DNA of 64,000 nt from Branchinecta lynchi (taxonomy: Eukaryota > Arthropoda > Branchiopoda > Anostraca > Branchinectidae), in contig JAKZAP010000009.1 of NCBI GenBank assembly GCA_023053575.1, forward strand, positions 13,249,869-13,313,868, read 5' to 3'. Made by a program: the position numbers and the translations under genes. Positions 31,101 to 41,331 of the stretch are shown here, in pieces. The notes under the pieces were generated by a model, which saw nothing but the letters and a program-made list of their open reading frames with translations, was not told where the DNA came from and ran no database searches. How positions within the stretch are numbered: the stretch's first letter is position 1; the number at the start of each line of letters is the position of its first letter.

Positions 31101-32971
31101 TTCTTGAGCTATTGCTTTATAGCTTTTGGCCAATGATCCATGTCCGCGATAATGCACATCATCGTTTAGGGTTCCAAATAATTCCTGTTTGTTCTCATAT
31201 GTTTTGGCAACCTCCAAGCCTGTTTCACTACAGTCCACATAACCAAACAGCTTGTGTGGCTTATCACTGTTTCTGACTAGATTAAGTTGCTCCAAGAATT
31301 CAGGAAGCTTTGGTAGGACAAATCTGTCCAGATCAACAAATCCACGGGCCATGATTCCATTGCCTGCATGGATTAAATCAAGAAGGTGAAACAGCTCGTG
31401 AAGGACAGAGCCAAGGGTGGTGGAATAGCAAGCTCCCCAGGTACCCCTGGAAAATAAAAACAATTTTCGTTAAAGAAAAACGTCCTTAGGAAGTAGATGA
31501 GAAAGGCAGAACCATAGCTGGTTTCAAGGAATGGGCTGGCCTAGACTGCAGAGATGTGGCCAAGAAATTTAGATATCCCGGCTACAGAGATCCACAGTTA
31601 ATTTCCAGACCGCAAGCATTTGTGACATCAGCAGACAACAAGCCTTAAAGCTTGCAAGTGCAACTTCAGGTAATAAAGATAAGAAACTGAAAAAAGACAT
31701 CACCATTTGAAGAAATACAGTTCTTATCCCAGCCTTCTGCTACCAATAAAATGCTTGCAACCATTGCAATAATGCAAGTGACTGATTGGCTGGGACATAC
31801 ACTAATAGTAGCCCAATGTTACGAGCCTGTTACATGTTAAATCTGGGGTTTGTAGCAGTTTAGTAGCCTACACAAATCTCTGTTTTGATTATAATGCTCA
31901 GATAGGACTTACTAGCCGGGGCCGGCATGGTTGTCAAAAAAGTGCTTCGTGTATTAAACTGGTTCTGACAGCCTTTTCATTACAAGCTTATTCCAACTTC
32001 CATGTCCGAGTCCAGCCCCAAATCGAACTCAAACGATCAGGACCTTTCACACTACAGTATCCCAACACCAAGGTCAACCTCAAACTACATACCAACAGAA
32101 AAGAACCTTTCAGACAAAGTTACAGAAGGGAGATTCCTGCAAAGCTTACACAAGATACTACAGTAGACTGCTCTTAGATTTGCTGTGTGTCTGCAATTAG
32201 CTGACAATAATCTAAGCTCTAAAGCTTAACTAAGCAAAGGGTAATTTAGTCAAGAGGGATCCCATGCCAGCTTTATAAACACAGCCTTGTCAATAGCAAA
32301 TGAGACCGAAGCTAATTTATTATACCATACCTGGAATTGCTATCATCTTGAAACATAATCTGGTCCACCTTCTTTGCACACATCAATGCAGCTTGTATCT
32401 CTTCAAAGCTTGAGGCCCAAGTGTAAAGACAAGCTGAACCAATTAGGGCAAACCCCCCAATTCCGCACATAACATATGCTTTAATACGACTCACAATTTC
32501 ACTATGATTCTTTGGTATTTGTTCATGTTGCATAACTTTACAATATTCAGTACAAGTCAGAAACCCTATAACTTTCAAATCATGCTCGGATAACCTTATG
32601 TAGTTTTCATATGTCTCTTGAGCCAATTTCTTCCAAAGCAACTGATCATCCAATGACTGAAGCTCTGACTTGCTATATTCTGATCTCATAATAGCAGGGA
32701 GACCATCATCTTGGTCAAATTCAACCTCAAAGCATCTTTCACTAAATCCAGCAATTTCTAATAGTCCACTAGTCACCCACTGAAGCAATTTCATTGAAAC
32801 ATACACCTTTTGTCGAAAGTCTAACAAACTTGTTGGATAAGGAGCCTGATATCTTCCATCCTCATCTCGGCCCAATATTATTACAGGTTTTATGAGAAGC
32901 TTTCTTGGGCTGACTTTTAGCTGTTTAGATCCCATGTTGATGGATTATCTGTTGACTTTGTTAAAAGCAAT
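27938..32971 (-). CDS. Metallopep-family (PF12044-like) zinc metallopeptidase, complete gene
   Basis: Three coding exons (32331-32935, 30886-31446, 27938-28133) join in frame to a 453-residue protein. Residues 218-228 read HELFHLLDLIH, an HExxHxxDxxH zinc site, followed by GNGIMARG (IM at 233-234), which resembles the Met-turn region. The N-terminal KPVIILGRDEDGRYQAP and the C-terminal SSLTSEAGLRLICLR...WEFLGD fit, from memory, the eukaryotic 'putative peptidase' family that includes yeast YIL108W. There is no signal peptide or membrane segment apart from a weak hydrophobic stretch near residue 175. The start ATG at 32935 is supported by an in-frame TAA 12 nt upstream. Substrate and role are unknown. 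HExxH enzymes usually have Gly where this one has Asp225. Confidence 0.86.
28212..28630. mobile_element. hAT-like MITE (CAGAGATGGGCGAA ends), copy 1
   Basis: Ends CAGAGATGGGCGAAG and TTCGCTCATCTCTG. Flanking octamers are ATCTCAAT and ATTTCAAC (6/8), as expected for an aged hAT 8-bp duplication. The interior is many GAATCCGAATCC words. In the last metallopeptidase intron. Confidence 0.75.
29033..29297 (+). mobile_element. Non-LTR retrotransposon, C-terminal RT remnant
   Basis: One frame reads APINTRYAELLRKFEIASLH, then ERRLKLCMEFGVKSL, a TAG, then RFAKSFVPFFLKVV. The ERR..LC..F...L pattern and the RF..S.VPF ending are the usual end of LINE ORF2. No upstream body remains. Confidence 0.6.
29309..29521. 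mobile_element. CACTGTAAAAA MITE, copy 1
   Basis: Starts CACTGTAAAAA, contains GATTAATCTTATCTC palindromic repeats and GGGATTATTC/CCCAGTAGCAAATACTGC, and ends TTTTTACAGTG. Other copies at 43799, 58032, 62455 and 63306. Confidence 0.8.
29640..30880. other. Intronic, no gene seen
   Basis: Contains a repeat end GTGCGAGGTGTCCT|TTAA at 29957-29974 shared with 48124 and 53208, and a TAATC repeat after AATAAA near 30622-30650 that looks like a retroposon tail. Confidence 0.4.
30886..31446 (-). CDS. Metallopeptidase coding exon 2 (zinc site)
   Basis: Holds WGACYSTTLGSVLHELFHLL and the rest of the HExxHxxDxxH motif. A Lys/Asn/Ser-rich, Cys-containing segment (SSRCCDKSCENRD) follows that may be a lineage-specific loop. 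Acceptor TTTTCCAG, donor GG|GTAAGT. Without splicing the frame would stop at the donor's TAA. Confidence 0.9.
31447..32330. other. Metallopeptidase intron 1, unique-looking
   Basis: No family repeat seen; ordinary intron sequence in the least repeat-loaded gene of the window. Confidence 0.4.
32331..32935 (-). CDS. Metallopeptidase coding exon 1
   Basis: Encodes residues 1-201 plus two bases of an Arg codon; the donor is CAG|GTATGG. Contains the family's N-terminal region (P..ILGRDEDGRYQAPYP and a long helical segment ending with a conserved ECR/FEVEF-like strand). Confidence 0.88.
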
Positions 32972-33097
32972 CTGTAATATAAGTAATCTATAATATAAAT
33001 GTAATCTTGGTGTGGTGTAATCACCGATGCAGAAATACGCAGAAAACAGGTCACCTGTCTGTGATCGAGCTGCTGAAAAGAAGGCAGTGGACATACC
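32936..33097 (-). other. Possible 5' UTR intron of the metallopeptidase gene
   Basis: The ATG at 32935 is preceded by 36 nt, then a good acceptor (TTATATTACAG, exon from 32971). A consensus donor GAG|GTATGT lies at 33097 on the same strand. The simplest reading is a short intron in the 5' UTR, with the first exon in 33097 to about 33280. Open frames exist here on both strands, so this is inference only. Confidence 0.35.
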
Positions 33098-33464
33098 TCG
33101 GACATGTCCTTTGTACATTGAGGCAAACATATTGCTGAGGACGGCTGGTACCTTGCTAGTACCTGAATGGGAAGATGTCACCGTTGTTGCATCAATGCGG
33201 GAAAAATGGAGAGGCTTTGCTGATGCCCTATGCTCCACCGATGCCATCGGCGATGGCTCTGGAGGAACTAAGGTCTAAGGTAAGGTTATCAACAACACAG
33301 CATTTCAGTCGGCAGCCTGTCAGCAGTAGTTAGAGCCCAGTTACAGCCCAAATAGAGCCTATTAAACCTGATCAGACTGGATCAGACATTAATTGATACT
33401 ACATACAAGTTTTTTGGATCAACTCTGTATTATTTACAATGAGCTGTTACTTTTCTTAACTAGC

Positions 33465-34500
33465 CTAGCCAAAGGCTTTTTTCCACAATACAATTGTGGG
33501 CCACACACTTCTGAGTGTTTGTCATGGAAATATGATTGTGTGCCACACAGTCACAAGTTGAAACTCACGGAAATGCCCTTTCGTCATTTTTTGGGGCTAT
33601 AATTTCAGATATCTGAAAATAATAAAAATAATAATAATAATTTATTTCTTACCCACTTACAAAGGGAAAAAGTGGAGTACAAGGAGAAAAAACAAAGAAC
33701 TACAAATAACACAAAATACAAGAAGAAGAAATAACAATTTATCAAAAGAGGCGGATAAGACGATTGTTAGGACCAAGACGGATTGGCGCTTCATCAGTTA
33801 ATTTTGAACTTAGTTTTTCCACTGAAAGAACAATATCCGTTGCCTGATATTGACTAATTAACCTTCGGTTCCGAAATGAACGTGGTAAATAAAGTAAGAA
33901 CTTACAATACCGATAGTAATCCGTCTTGACCCTCTTTACGTCACCTTTATTCAGAAGCATATAAAACCCAGCACAAAATAACACAGAATGGTCGCAGAAA
34001 CTCGAGTACAGCTTTGTAAGTGCTTGTCGCCGGAAATGTCCACGATTTCCAACAATTTTAGAATACCCCAGTTTAAGCTTAATCTGAATATCCCGAATTG
34101 TCTGAAAACGAAAAGAACTTAGAGAACTGCAAACAGAAATCCCAAGCCATCGAAAAGAAGTAAAAATCAATAAAAATCAATTCATGTAAAATCTAAAAAA
34201 ATAGATCCAGGCTTATTTCCTTATCATTCTACAGTAAAAAGTATCCTCAGCTTTAAGTCTATATGCTTGAAAAAGTATTTAGCTTTATTGTTTAGGAACT
34301 GTTTTGCTGCTTCATTTGAATTTCCCGCCAGAATCGAGCCACAAAATGGATAATCACCTCTCCAGTTGTTTGTCAAATTTGAGCCACAAATTGAGCCACG
34401 AAATTTCTTCTTGGTAGCGGAAACACACTTGTGGACCGCACAAAAAGCCACGGAAACACACTTTTCGAGCCACAATCGACACACAAACTGTTTTTGGGAG
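33465..34500. repeat. Repeat with GAGCCACA/GCCACAC words, split by LINE copy A
   Basis: 33465-33600 and 34200-34490 together match the continuous copy at 41467-42080 (GGGCCACACACTTCTGAGTG, CCCGCCAGAATCGAGCCACA), with the LINE between. Confidence 0.6.
33742..34170 (-). mobile_element. LINE ORF2 C-terminal fragment with (ATT)n tail, copy A
   Basis: 143 open codons reading KLYSSFCDHSVLFCAGFY...VKTDYYRYCKFLLYLPRSF and RNRRLISQY, the C-terminal end of a CR1/I-like ORF2. The 3' end is at about 33620 with a (TTA)n tail. The same protein block recurs at 42466-42960 and 44230-44560. Confidence 0.6.
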
Positions 34501-34599
34501 CACGGAAAAGTACCTCAAGCGTACTTGGATTAGAAAGATCCTGAATTTTTTACAGCACACCTCAAGTATCAACTGTACTATCCCTGTTCTTGGCTGAAA

Positions 34600-36060
34600 T
34601 ATCGCTAATGAAGAATTGTAGCTGCCGTATCCGTTGTAAACATTGTTTGAATAAATTTACTATCCCATCCTGTCTACAAGACTTGGCAGCGTAAAGACGC
34701 GGGGCGTTAGCCCTCTACGCCACCAAACTTAACATATTTGTAAATATTTTGGCAGATAACCACATAAAAGATGACAAGTGATTCTGAAATCACATGTAAG
34801 ACAACAGTACTGTTCGGGACACAAAATCATAAAGGGCAGAGAGGATCTGCCGTTCTACTTCTTCTATGTCTACAAGGTCCAAGCCTACTAAATAGAAAAC
34901 ATGCCTGGAAGGTTTTGAATTTCTACAGCCCAATCAAAGGTTGCCAATGGCTTAAACATCATCCAGTGACCCGGACTGATCAAATTTATGGGTTACTCAA
35001 ACAAATTACATTATAAGAGTTGACATAAATAAAAATTGATAAGCTTTCTTTATGCACACAATCTTAACATTAGTAGCCCAGCCAGAACAAACTAGAGCTT
35101 GGAAAATCCATGTAGGGATTTTAAAATCCGGTCTATCACTTGTCCATCGCCAAGTGTCAGAACTATTCAGGTATTCAGGAAAGAAAAGAAGACTAGTCAC
35201 GTTTCACGTTGGTAAAATTTCTATTTTGTTTAGGAATATGCTAGGAAACGCCAGCTAATGAAAGTTAGAAAATCAAACCGTAATTGCAATCGCTATTTCG
35301 CCATTATGTATTTTTTGTCTCATCGTTTGCTTAAATGCTGTGGCCTAACCTGGATTTATTAGTTTTTGCTTCTTCTTACAAAACCTCCCTCTGTTATTGA
35401 TCATCTTCAAGCAGTCTACCACAAACCCTGATGTCTGGATTAGTCTATGCCAAATGCAGGGTATACTGTATCATTTCAGGATACCTTGCTATTATTAATA
35501 GCAAACCCCCATGAGGCATGAATGAAATATATGCATGCTATTTCCACCATTTCTTTCCAGCCTCTACACTTACCAAATGTTTGAAATTAGGCTTTTAATG
35601 AAAGCTCTAATTATTCTCTATAACTCAGTATTTTCTCCGTTTTTGCTGTATGAAAGTACAGCATTGCTGAATGTTTTTCTTCAAAACACCTGCAAATTGT
35701 TGCTGCGTTGGCTTCTATTTCCAATTTTGCTCCTTTCATGGAATGATTTGCACTACCCTAATAGCTTGAGTGTGACTATTTACACCAGCATTTTATTCTG
35801 TATTTATTTTTGCCTTTTGGTAGGGTAGCATCAAAAAGCCCTACCAGCAGTAGCACCGATTTGCTGATTTTTTACTAATGAAAAATGAATTGCTGGGACT
35901 TATCATATTTTTTTTAGTCTAAAACAGCTGACCAAAATGTTTCAAATATACTACTGTATTCAGGAAAAAATCTCTGATTTAATAAGGCTGCCGCTTTTTT
36001 CTAGCTAGCTTTTATTATCATATTAATAATGGCATGGAAATTCAGATTTAAAAAAAAGTA
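34600..36060. other. Mostly unique intergenic sequence
   Basis: 34585-34665 holds a foldback-family end (CAGCGATGAAG-like...GTAAACATTGTTTGAATAAA). Small open frames on both strands at 34771-35830 are unsupported. Confidence 0.35.
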
Positions 36061-36061
36061 C

Positions 36062-36280
36062 CTGAACTTTCCTAGAAAGAACTTGTTGATACCAAGGACC
36101 GAATATCCATGGTGTTTTACACCAGTAAATAGCTTGTTCTTCGAACTTGAGCATCATATTCCCAGTTTCTCTTATAATCCATGTGCGGCTGCTTCCAATG
36201 ATAAAAACTAACACACAGATTACAAGACAAGATGGCGGCCGCCATTCATTTTGCCGACGTCGGCTGTGTGACGTCATCAT
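36062..36280 (-). CDS. Candidate first exon of an unidentified single-pass membrane protein
   Basis: Open for 73 codons from an ATG at 36280 to a consensus donor (CAG|GTACTT) in phase 0. It shows a basic N-terminus (SHSRRRQNEWRPP), one hydrophobic segment of about 19 residues (CLVICVLVFIIGSS), then a Trp/Tyr-rich stretch (YWCKTPWIFGPWYQQ). This would be a type II signal-anchor arrangement. I did not recognise the family and could not find continuation exons with confidence in 34.6-36.0 kb. It could be a chance ORF in the promoter region. Confidence 0.3.
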
Positions 36281-36290
36281 TCTCAGAATA
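36225..36290. promoter_or_regulatory. CRE/GC-rich promoter-like patch
   Basis: In an otherwise AT-rich stretch there is AAGATGGCGGCC (YY1-like), GACGTCGGC and a perfect CRE TGACGTCA at 36269-36276. It lies 1.7 kb upstream of the ZNF593 coding exon, whose start needs an upstream non-coding exon, and at the start of the minus-strand candidate above. A divergent promoter is a reasonable guess. Confidence 0.35.
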
Positions 36291-36299
36291 TTTACGGTG

Positions 36300-37990
36300 C
36301 CAAATTATGCTGTTTGTGAACACATGACAGAATGCTACCGGCAAGCTCCCATAGAATGAGTGTTTTTCTAAGCGAGAATTGGGGTACTTAGCAGCAAGTT
36401 AGTGAGGTATTATTGAACTCAAACCAATGCTAGAGGTCAGGAGTATCATGGTCCTATTACGAAAAGATCAGAATTTGAAAGTTATTTTTTTAGTAGCTAA
36501 CCTACTTTTGGGCTTTGTTTTGAACCAGGCAACTCTTCAAATAAAAAATAGAAGTAAATGGATTTGATGTCAAATTTCATCAGGGTGGATGTATAAGTAC
36601 TGATGTTCAGCATGTGATCCTTGATCATTTAGTCTTAATTTTCACAAGTTTACTAGGGGTGGTGCAAATACCAGTGTATCCTGTACATGGCTATTCTACG
36701 CAGTCATAAGTGGTGTTTTATTTGAGTAGTATTGGGGAAGTTTCACTGTCCTTTTTATAGTTTTGCTTTTTACTGGCATTTTACCTCTCCATTCCAGGTA
36801 CTGTAGTTTCATAACTAAACTAAAGTATGTCAAACTACAGTAAACCTACACTGACCCTGAAAAAACACAGCCATAGAGTCACTTTTTGAGCATGATAATA
36901 AAACAAAAATTAAAGAAGATGTTCAAAATAGTTGTAAAGATGAAATATTTACGATTTGATATCCAAAATCAAATATACTAACATTAATTGTGTTAATCAC
37001 TCAGTGGTGATATACTGTGCTCATAAGGGGGTTATGAACTCCAACTTGGAATATTGGTATACACACATGAAAACCCAGCATTCACAAAATCCCTAGTAAC
37101 TGAAGAAACTAGTCAAATGGAAGTCAGTGAAACCGCACTGAAATAGAAAGTCATTGAAAAGCAGTCACTGCTTTTCATTTATAAGGCTGTTCTCAGAGCA
37201 TACAGCTATGTTACATTGACCCTAGAGGCTTTGTAGGAAGAGTGCTACCTCAGGAGGAGCCTGGCCTTGAGTCCAGACTGGCTCCAGCTCAGCATCACAG
37301 ACCATAAGCAAATGGGTTAGAGACTGTTAGTATTATAGGCTATTTGCTACAGAGTACTTAAAGCTGTTTCTAAGCTTATTTTAATAGCCTACTAGGTATG
37401 CCCCATTATATTGTAAACCCTGATTTTGGAACACCCTATGCCAAACATTGGGTACCTGTGGGTATCCCAATCTTGACCTGACTCTGATATACTCTCGTAA
37501 AGAAATGTTGATTGCTTGATTTCAGAACTTAACTCAAAGCATCAATATTTTAATGGTGTAGGGTACACAGTATTTGGGATGGGGTATCCCAAAATCAGGG
37601 GTTTGTGCTTGACTGACATGCCTTGATGCTATTATATTGGCTCCTAACCCTGTTGAATTGGCCATGTAAACTATTACTTTATTTAGGAGCTGTGGAGACC
37701 TGTTTCGTATCCAGTCTTCAAGTTGTATTACTTCTGTCAACTGCCTCCAAGACCCATTGATCACTCCATGACATATTGGCAAAGAAACAATATCTAGTGT
37801 GTTATTTCCGTTAGGCCTAAGGAGTCTTCTCAGGTCTAGCAGGAAGCTCCTACTGATTCTACTAACTAGGTATGGAACTAGGTTAGTAGGGTTAAGGACT
37901 GCTTTAAGGGGTAGCATTGTTAGGAGGGACCTAGACATGGTCTGGACCCAGTGTTCTGTTGCATGCTCTGAAGACAAATTTTCTTACAGG
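36300..37990. other. ZNF593 upstream region
   Basis: Expected to hold the non-coding first exon; no donor could be assigned. A repeat with GGGATACCC..AATACTGTGTACCC words lies at 37420-37640, related to 38205-38240 and 53885-53970. Confidence 0.35.
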
Positions 37991-38080
37991 ATGACATACA
38001 AGAGGAAGAAGTACCACAGAGGAGAGACTGGGATTCAGAAGAAGTACAGACTAAAAAGGAAAACAAAAGACCTTGACCAG
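37990..38080 (+). CDS. ZNF593: ZNF593 first coding exon
   Basis: Acceptor TTCTTACAG, then G and ATG. Encodes 30 residues of basic N-terminus and ends in phase 0 at CAG|GTATTA. Confidence 0.88.
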
Positions 38081-39763
38081 GTATTATTTTTCTCTCATTT
38101 CCAGATGTCTCTTGCATGCTTTGACGGTTATGTTTATATCAGGATCTTATATTGTTCGATTTTGGCATTCTTTATTGCTCCAGGTTAAGGGACATCAAGC
38201 ACTTGGTATAGGGTATCCCAAAATCAGGGGTATGTGCTTGACTGCAGCTTCCAGCAAATCTTCATGTGTTTAGTCCTGGATGGAACCCTGGGCCTTGTAA
38301 TCTCCTTGTTTCTGAATTTGTCTTGCTGGGCAAGTTTTCAAACTTTCTATAGTACAAATTTGATTGGATCAAGCAAGAATGATTGACTGATACTGTAAGT
38401 AATTTTAAGAGAAAAATGCATACAAAGTTAAAGCACTAGCTCGGGTAAATTAAAACTAAATTTTAGTCCCTGTTTCCTTTCAGATTGATGCAGACCTGAA
38501 AGCTGAAGTTGTGGAGAACTTCCTTAGTCAGCCATTAGACTTTGAAAAGGCTGGAAACGCCCAGTTCTACTGTGTGCATTGCGCGTAAGTACAGGGTGAT
38601 TCTTGTCATCATCAGTTCTTCTGGGGGTCAAGCGGTGCAGCGTTGCTTGGGCTAGAGAGATACCAAGATTTGTATGTGTGATAAAAGTTAGTCTTCTGAA
38701 TTGTAAATAGCCATTTGTCTTAACTCCTGGAACCAGTGTTGGAAAACCAACAACTCACATAAAATACAGTTTTTATCTTCTTTCTAAAATCTGAAAGTCA
38801 AAAGCCACCCATCTTGGGCTGTAACAGTGATTGAAACGCCCTATTCAGCGAAGATAAAAAGCTCTGCTCAGATGCTAGGGAGAGCTAGTCTAGACTTCAC
38901 ATGAGGTCGTACAGTAAAGTGTCAAAAAGTTCGTGTGCACATGGATTGTTTTATTTATTTTGTATTACCTAAGTTGAGTTTTTTTCTAATGAGGTCTAGA
39001 TTTGCTAGTAGGACGAGACAGACTAGTGAAACTTAATGCGGCACTAGAAATACGAGACACGGACTGCTGCACATCTTTTCTAAGAACAAAGAACAAAATT
39101 AATTCACCGCACTAAAAGTTAGAACCAGTGCAGAAGTATAGGGACTCTAGATAAGTACAAACTGAAGCAAGCAGTACACCTACACCACGCAAACCAGAGA
39201 TCAAATGGCACTTGCCCAGGCAGATTTTATACATTGTTGCCACCCAGATATTCATTACTAAGTTGTGTTTAGCGTCATGTAGGTATTCGCATGGGACATT
39301 CTTCTTCTTCTTTGAATTTGTCAGCACTGGGTTCCAGGGAGGGACCTTTTCGGCTTCCTTGTGGTTTGATCGTTGGACATTTTTTCAAGGATCAAGGTTT
39401 TAATTTAAACTTCTGTATAAAATGGCCATTGATAGAGGGCCAGAGATGTGTGTGTGCGTTGTTAGTTCTCATTTCCGTCAACAGTGAGAATATTGTGTAT
39501 ATGCTGAGTTTTCTCTTTTCAGGCGTTACTTCATCAACGACCAAGCAATCCAAGAGCATTTCAAGACCAAAGTGCACAAGAGACGACTAAAAGCACTTGA
39601 ATTGGTACCTTACACTGTGGAAGAAAGCCTAGCCGCGGCAGGACTAGGAAATTACGTGGCCCCCCAGAAGCGGAAAATTGAAACTTTGTTCCCAAAAGCT
39701 TCGTTAGAACACAAGACGGAGGAAAAGATGGAGGAGGTTAATGACCTTCTAGGATCTATGTAA
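37990..39763 (+). CDS. ZNF593: ZNF593/Bud20-type ribosome-biogenesis zinc finger protein
   Basis: Three coding exons (37991-38080, 38484-38584, 39523-39763) give a 143-residue protein. The N-terminus is very basic (KRKKYHRGETGIQKKYRLKR..KDLDQ). One C2H2 finger lies at Cys60, Cys63, His76 and His82 (C-x2-C-x12-H-x5-H, FYCVHCARYF...HFKTKVHKRRLK). It is followed by PYTVEESLAAAGLGNYVAP, the block shared with ZNF593 and yeast Bud20, a shuttling factor of pre-60S export. The start ATG is one base after an acceptor (TTCTTACAG|G), so at least one upstream non-coding exon is expected. The acidic end (EEKMEEVNDLLGSM) is unremarkable. No canonical AATAAA lies between its stop and the next gene. Confidence 0.93.
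38484..38584 (+). CDS. ZNF593: ZNF593 middle exon
   Basis: Starts after TTTCCTTTCAG and encodes IDADLKAEVVENF to FYCVHC, the first zinc-finger cysteines. It ends with two bases of Ala before GTAAGT. Confidence 0.9.
39523..39763 (+). CDS. ZNF593: ZNF593 last exon
   Basis: Starts after TTCTCTTTTCAG, completes Ala and continues RYFINDQAIQEHF through the zinc-binding histidines to the stop TAA at 39761-39763. Confidence 0.93.
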
Positions 39764-40028
39764 ACCCCTCGCCCTGCCGAAAAAACTACGGATTCTGCTG
39801 TGCTGGATATTTTGAAGGCATTCCTAGTAAACCTAACAAAGACTGTAAAAGCCGAGTATTGTCTTTCTGGGATGCAGTTAAAGGATTTAATCAGGGAGGA
39901 GTTTTGGTCCCTGTAAAAAGTGGATGAAAGCCATACGAAGTAGCAACGTACCAGTACAGATTAGATTAGGGGCGCTTAAACTCTGGTCAGTTTAGTATTT
40001 TCGGGCAGAGAATTCGAAAAGTGGAAAC

Positions 40029-41306
40029 ATGACCCTCCTAAGATCAGGCTGGAGATGCAGCATCTCAGTGAGATTTTTTAGTGACTTTATGCGGCCTGAT
40101 TCATATCTTGTGATACCTGGGAGTCTCGGAAGGCAGGTCGATACGATCGTCAAGCCAGTTATTGACACACACCAGTTTGAGCATATTGAAAAACTTCAGC
40201 GAAATTTGGATTTGAGAGAGATGAAACTTCAAGCTTCAGCTGTAAAAGAAACGTGGAATGCGTATTCAGAATTAAAACAGAAAATAGAAGAAATTGAGTA
40301 CCAAAGGAAAGAAAATACGAAGAAGCTGGAAGCCTTTAAAGTTGGAAAGGACTTCAGAACGGATCCTGAGCTCATCGCATTACGTAACAGAGGCATAACG
40401 CTTCGTAACGACCAGAAAGGTCTAGTGAAACAGATCGAATATCTCGAAGTTCCAACCTTGACCAGAGTATTGTCTCTGCCAAATTATCTGTGCGAAAAAG
40501 AGTTCAATGCAGTCGAGTTCGGCACCAAGCCAAACAACAGGCCGGATCACGACCCGAACGTGGAGTCTAGCTTAACGGATAAACATCCATTTTTCTACTT
40601 CTCCAAAGAGAACGCGTTACTCGAGCTTAAGCTTGGTAACAAGTTCTTGGATTTCTTGAAATTGAAGAAATTTGGAATCGTTTCTCCCCCCGATTTCGTT
40701 AGGTCTGCCGTTGTAGAAGGCTGTGGGCTTAGTTACGACGAAGTGTTTACAGTAGACGAACCGGACGTTACGGACCCCTTACGTGTCGTCGGGGGCGCAT
40801 CGCTCCCTGGTATTTGCACCATGTTTATCCGTACTGTAGTTCGTAACGACCCACCGTTACGATTCTGTGCCTTGGGGAGACGGTACGCTCCCAGTTATGG
40901 CGATGTGATAACGGATTCGGCTCAAAGAACATGTCTCCAGACACTTAGTCTTGTAACACCCGAACTGTTAGAAAATGAGGTTGGTGAAACAACGGAGAAG
41001 TTTGAACAGTTTTATTCAAGTCTAGGTTTGCACTTCCGAGTGTCCAGTGCTCCTTTATGGAAGTTGAAACGTTACGAAATGTCGCGAATACGCTTTGAAA
41101 TGTTTTCAGTGTCACAAGATAGGTATGTTGAAGTAGGGAGTGTGTCAAAAGTAGGGGACTATATAAGCAGAAGGCTGGCTATGTACTTCCATCCTCAGGG
41201 TCAGAAGAAGTTTGTGAATCTGGTTAGTGCTACAGCGCTGGACTTTCAAGCTTTCCTGCACTGCTGGCATGAACATGGAAGACCCGAGTTGACTTCAAAT
41301 GTTTGA
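40029..41306 (+). CDS. SLIMP: SLIMP-like mitochondrial seryl-tRNA synthetase paralogue (catalytically degenerate)
   Basis: Single open exon of 425 residues. Residues 1-20 are an Arg/Ser-rich, acid-poor mitochondrial presequence (MTLLRSGWRCSISVRFFSDF). Residues about 47-140 form the long coiled-coil arm that binds tRNA in seryl-tRNA synthetases. The rest is a class II core: KLKKFGIVSPPDFVRSAVVEG, the segment before motif 2 (PLRFCALGRRY), ...GDYISRRLAMYF near 376-387 and ATALDFQAFL near 401-410. Motif 2, FRxE in active enzymes, reads YAPS at 286-289, and the motif 3 arginine is absent, so aminoacylation is unlikely. Insect SLIMP (known) partners mitochondrial SerRS and affects mtDNA and respiration. 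The match is by remembered pattern; a fast-diverging SARS2 is the alternative. Confidence 0.82.
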   Translation: MTLLRSGWRCSISVRFFSDFMRPDSYLVIPGSLGRQVDTIVKPVIDTHQFEHIEKLQRNLDLREMKLQASAVKETWNAYSELKQKIEEIEYQRKENTKKLEAFKVGKDFRTDPELIALRNRGITLRNDQKGLVKQIEYLEVPTLTRVLSLPNYLCEKEFNAVEFGTKPNNRPDHDPNVESSLTDKHPFFYFSKENALLELKLGNKFLDFLKLKKFGIVSPPDFVRSAVVEGCGLSYDEVFTVDEPDVTDPLRVVGGASLPGICTMFIRTVVRNDPPLRFCALGRRYAPSYGDVITDSAQRTCLQTLSLVTPELLENEVGETTEKFEQFYSSLGLHFRVSSAPLWKLKRYEMSRIRFEMFSVSQDRYVEVGSVSKVGDYISRRLAMYFHPQGQKKFVNLVSATALDFQAFLHCWHEHGRPELTSNV

Positions 41307-41325
41307 GCTGAGCAGAATCTGTGAG

Positions 41326-41331
41326 AATAAA
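41326..41331 (+). terminator. Poly(A) signal of SLIMP-like gene
   Basis: AATAAA 19 nt after the stop codon, followed by T-rich sequence. Very short 3' UTR. Confidence 0.6.

Noticed and set aside
33027..33278. 84-codon plus frame and 100-codon minus frame at 33.0-33.25 kb
   Set aside because: Mutually antisense and unrecognised; more simply explained as 5' UTR/first-exon sequence of the metallopeptidase gene.
37534..37977. 147-codon minus frame opposite ZNF593 upstream sequence
   Set aside because: Its C-terminal third is a dispersed repeat (GGGATACCC words) and no family resemblance was seen.
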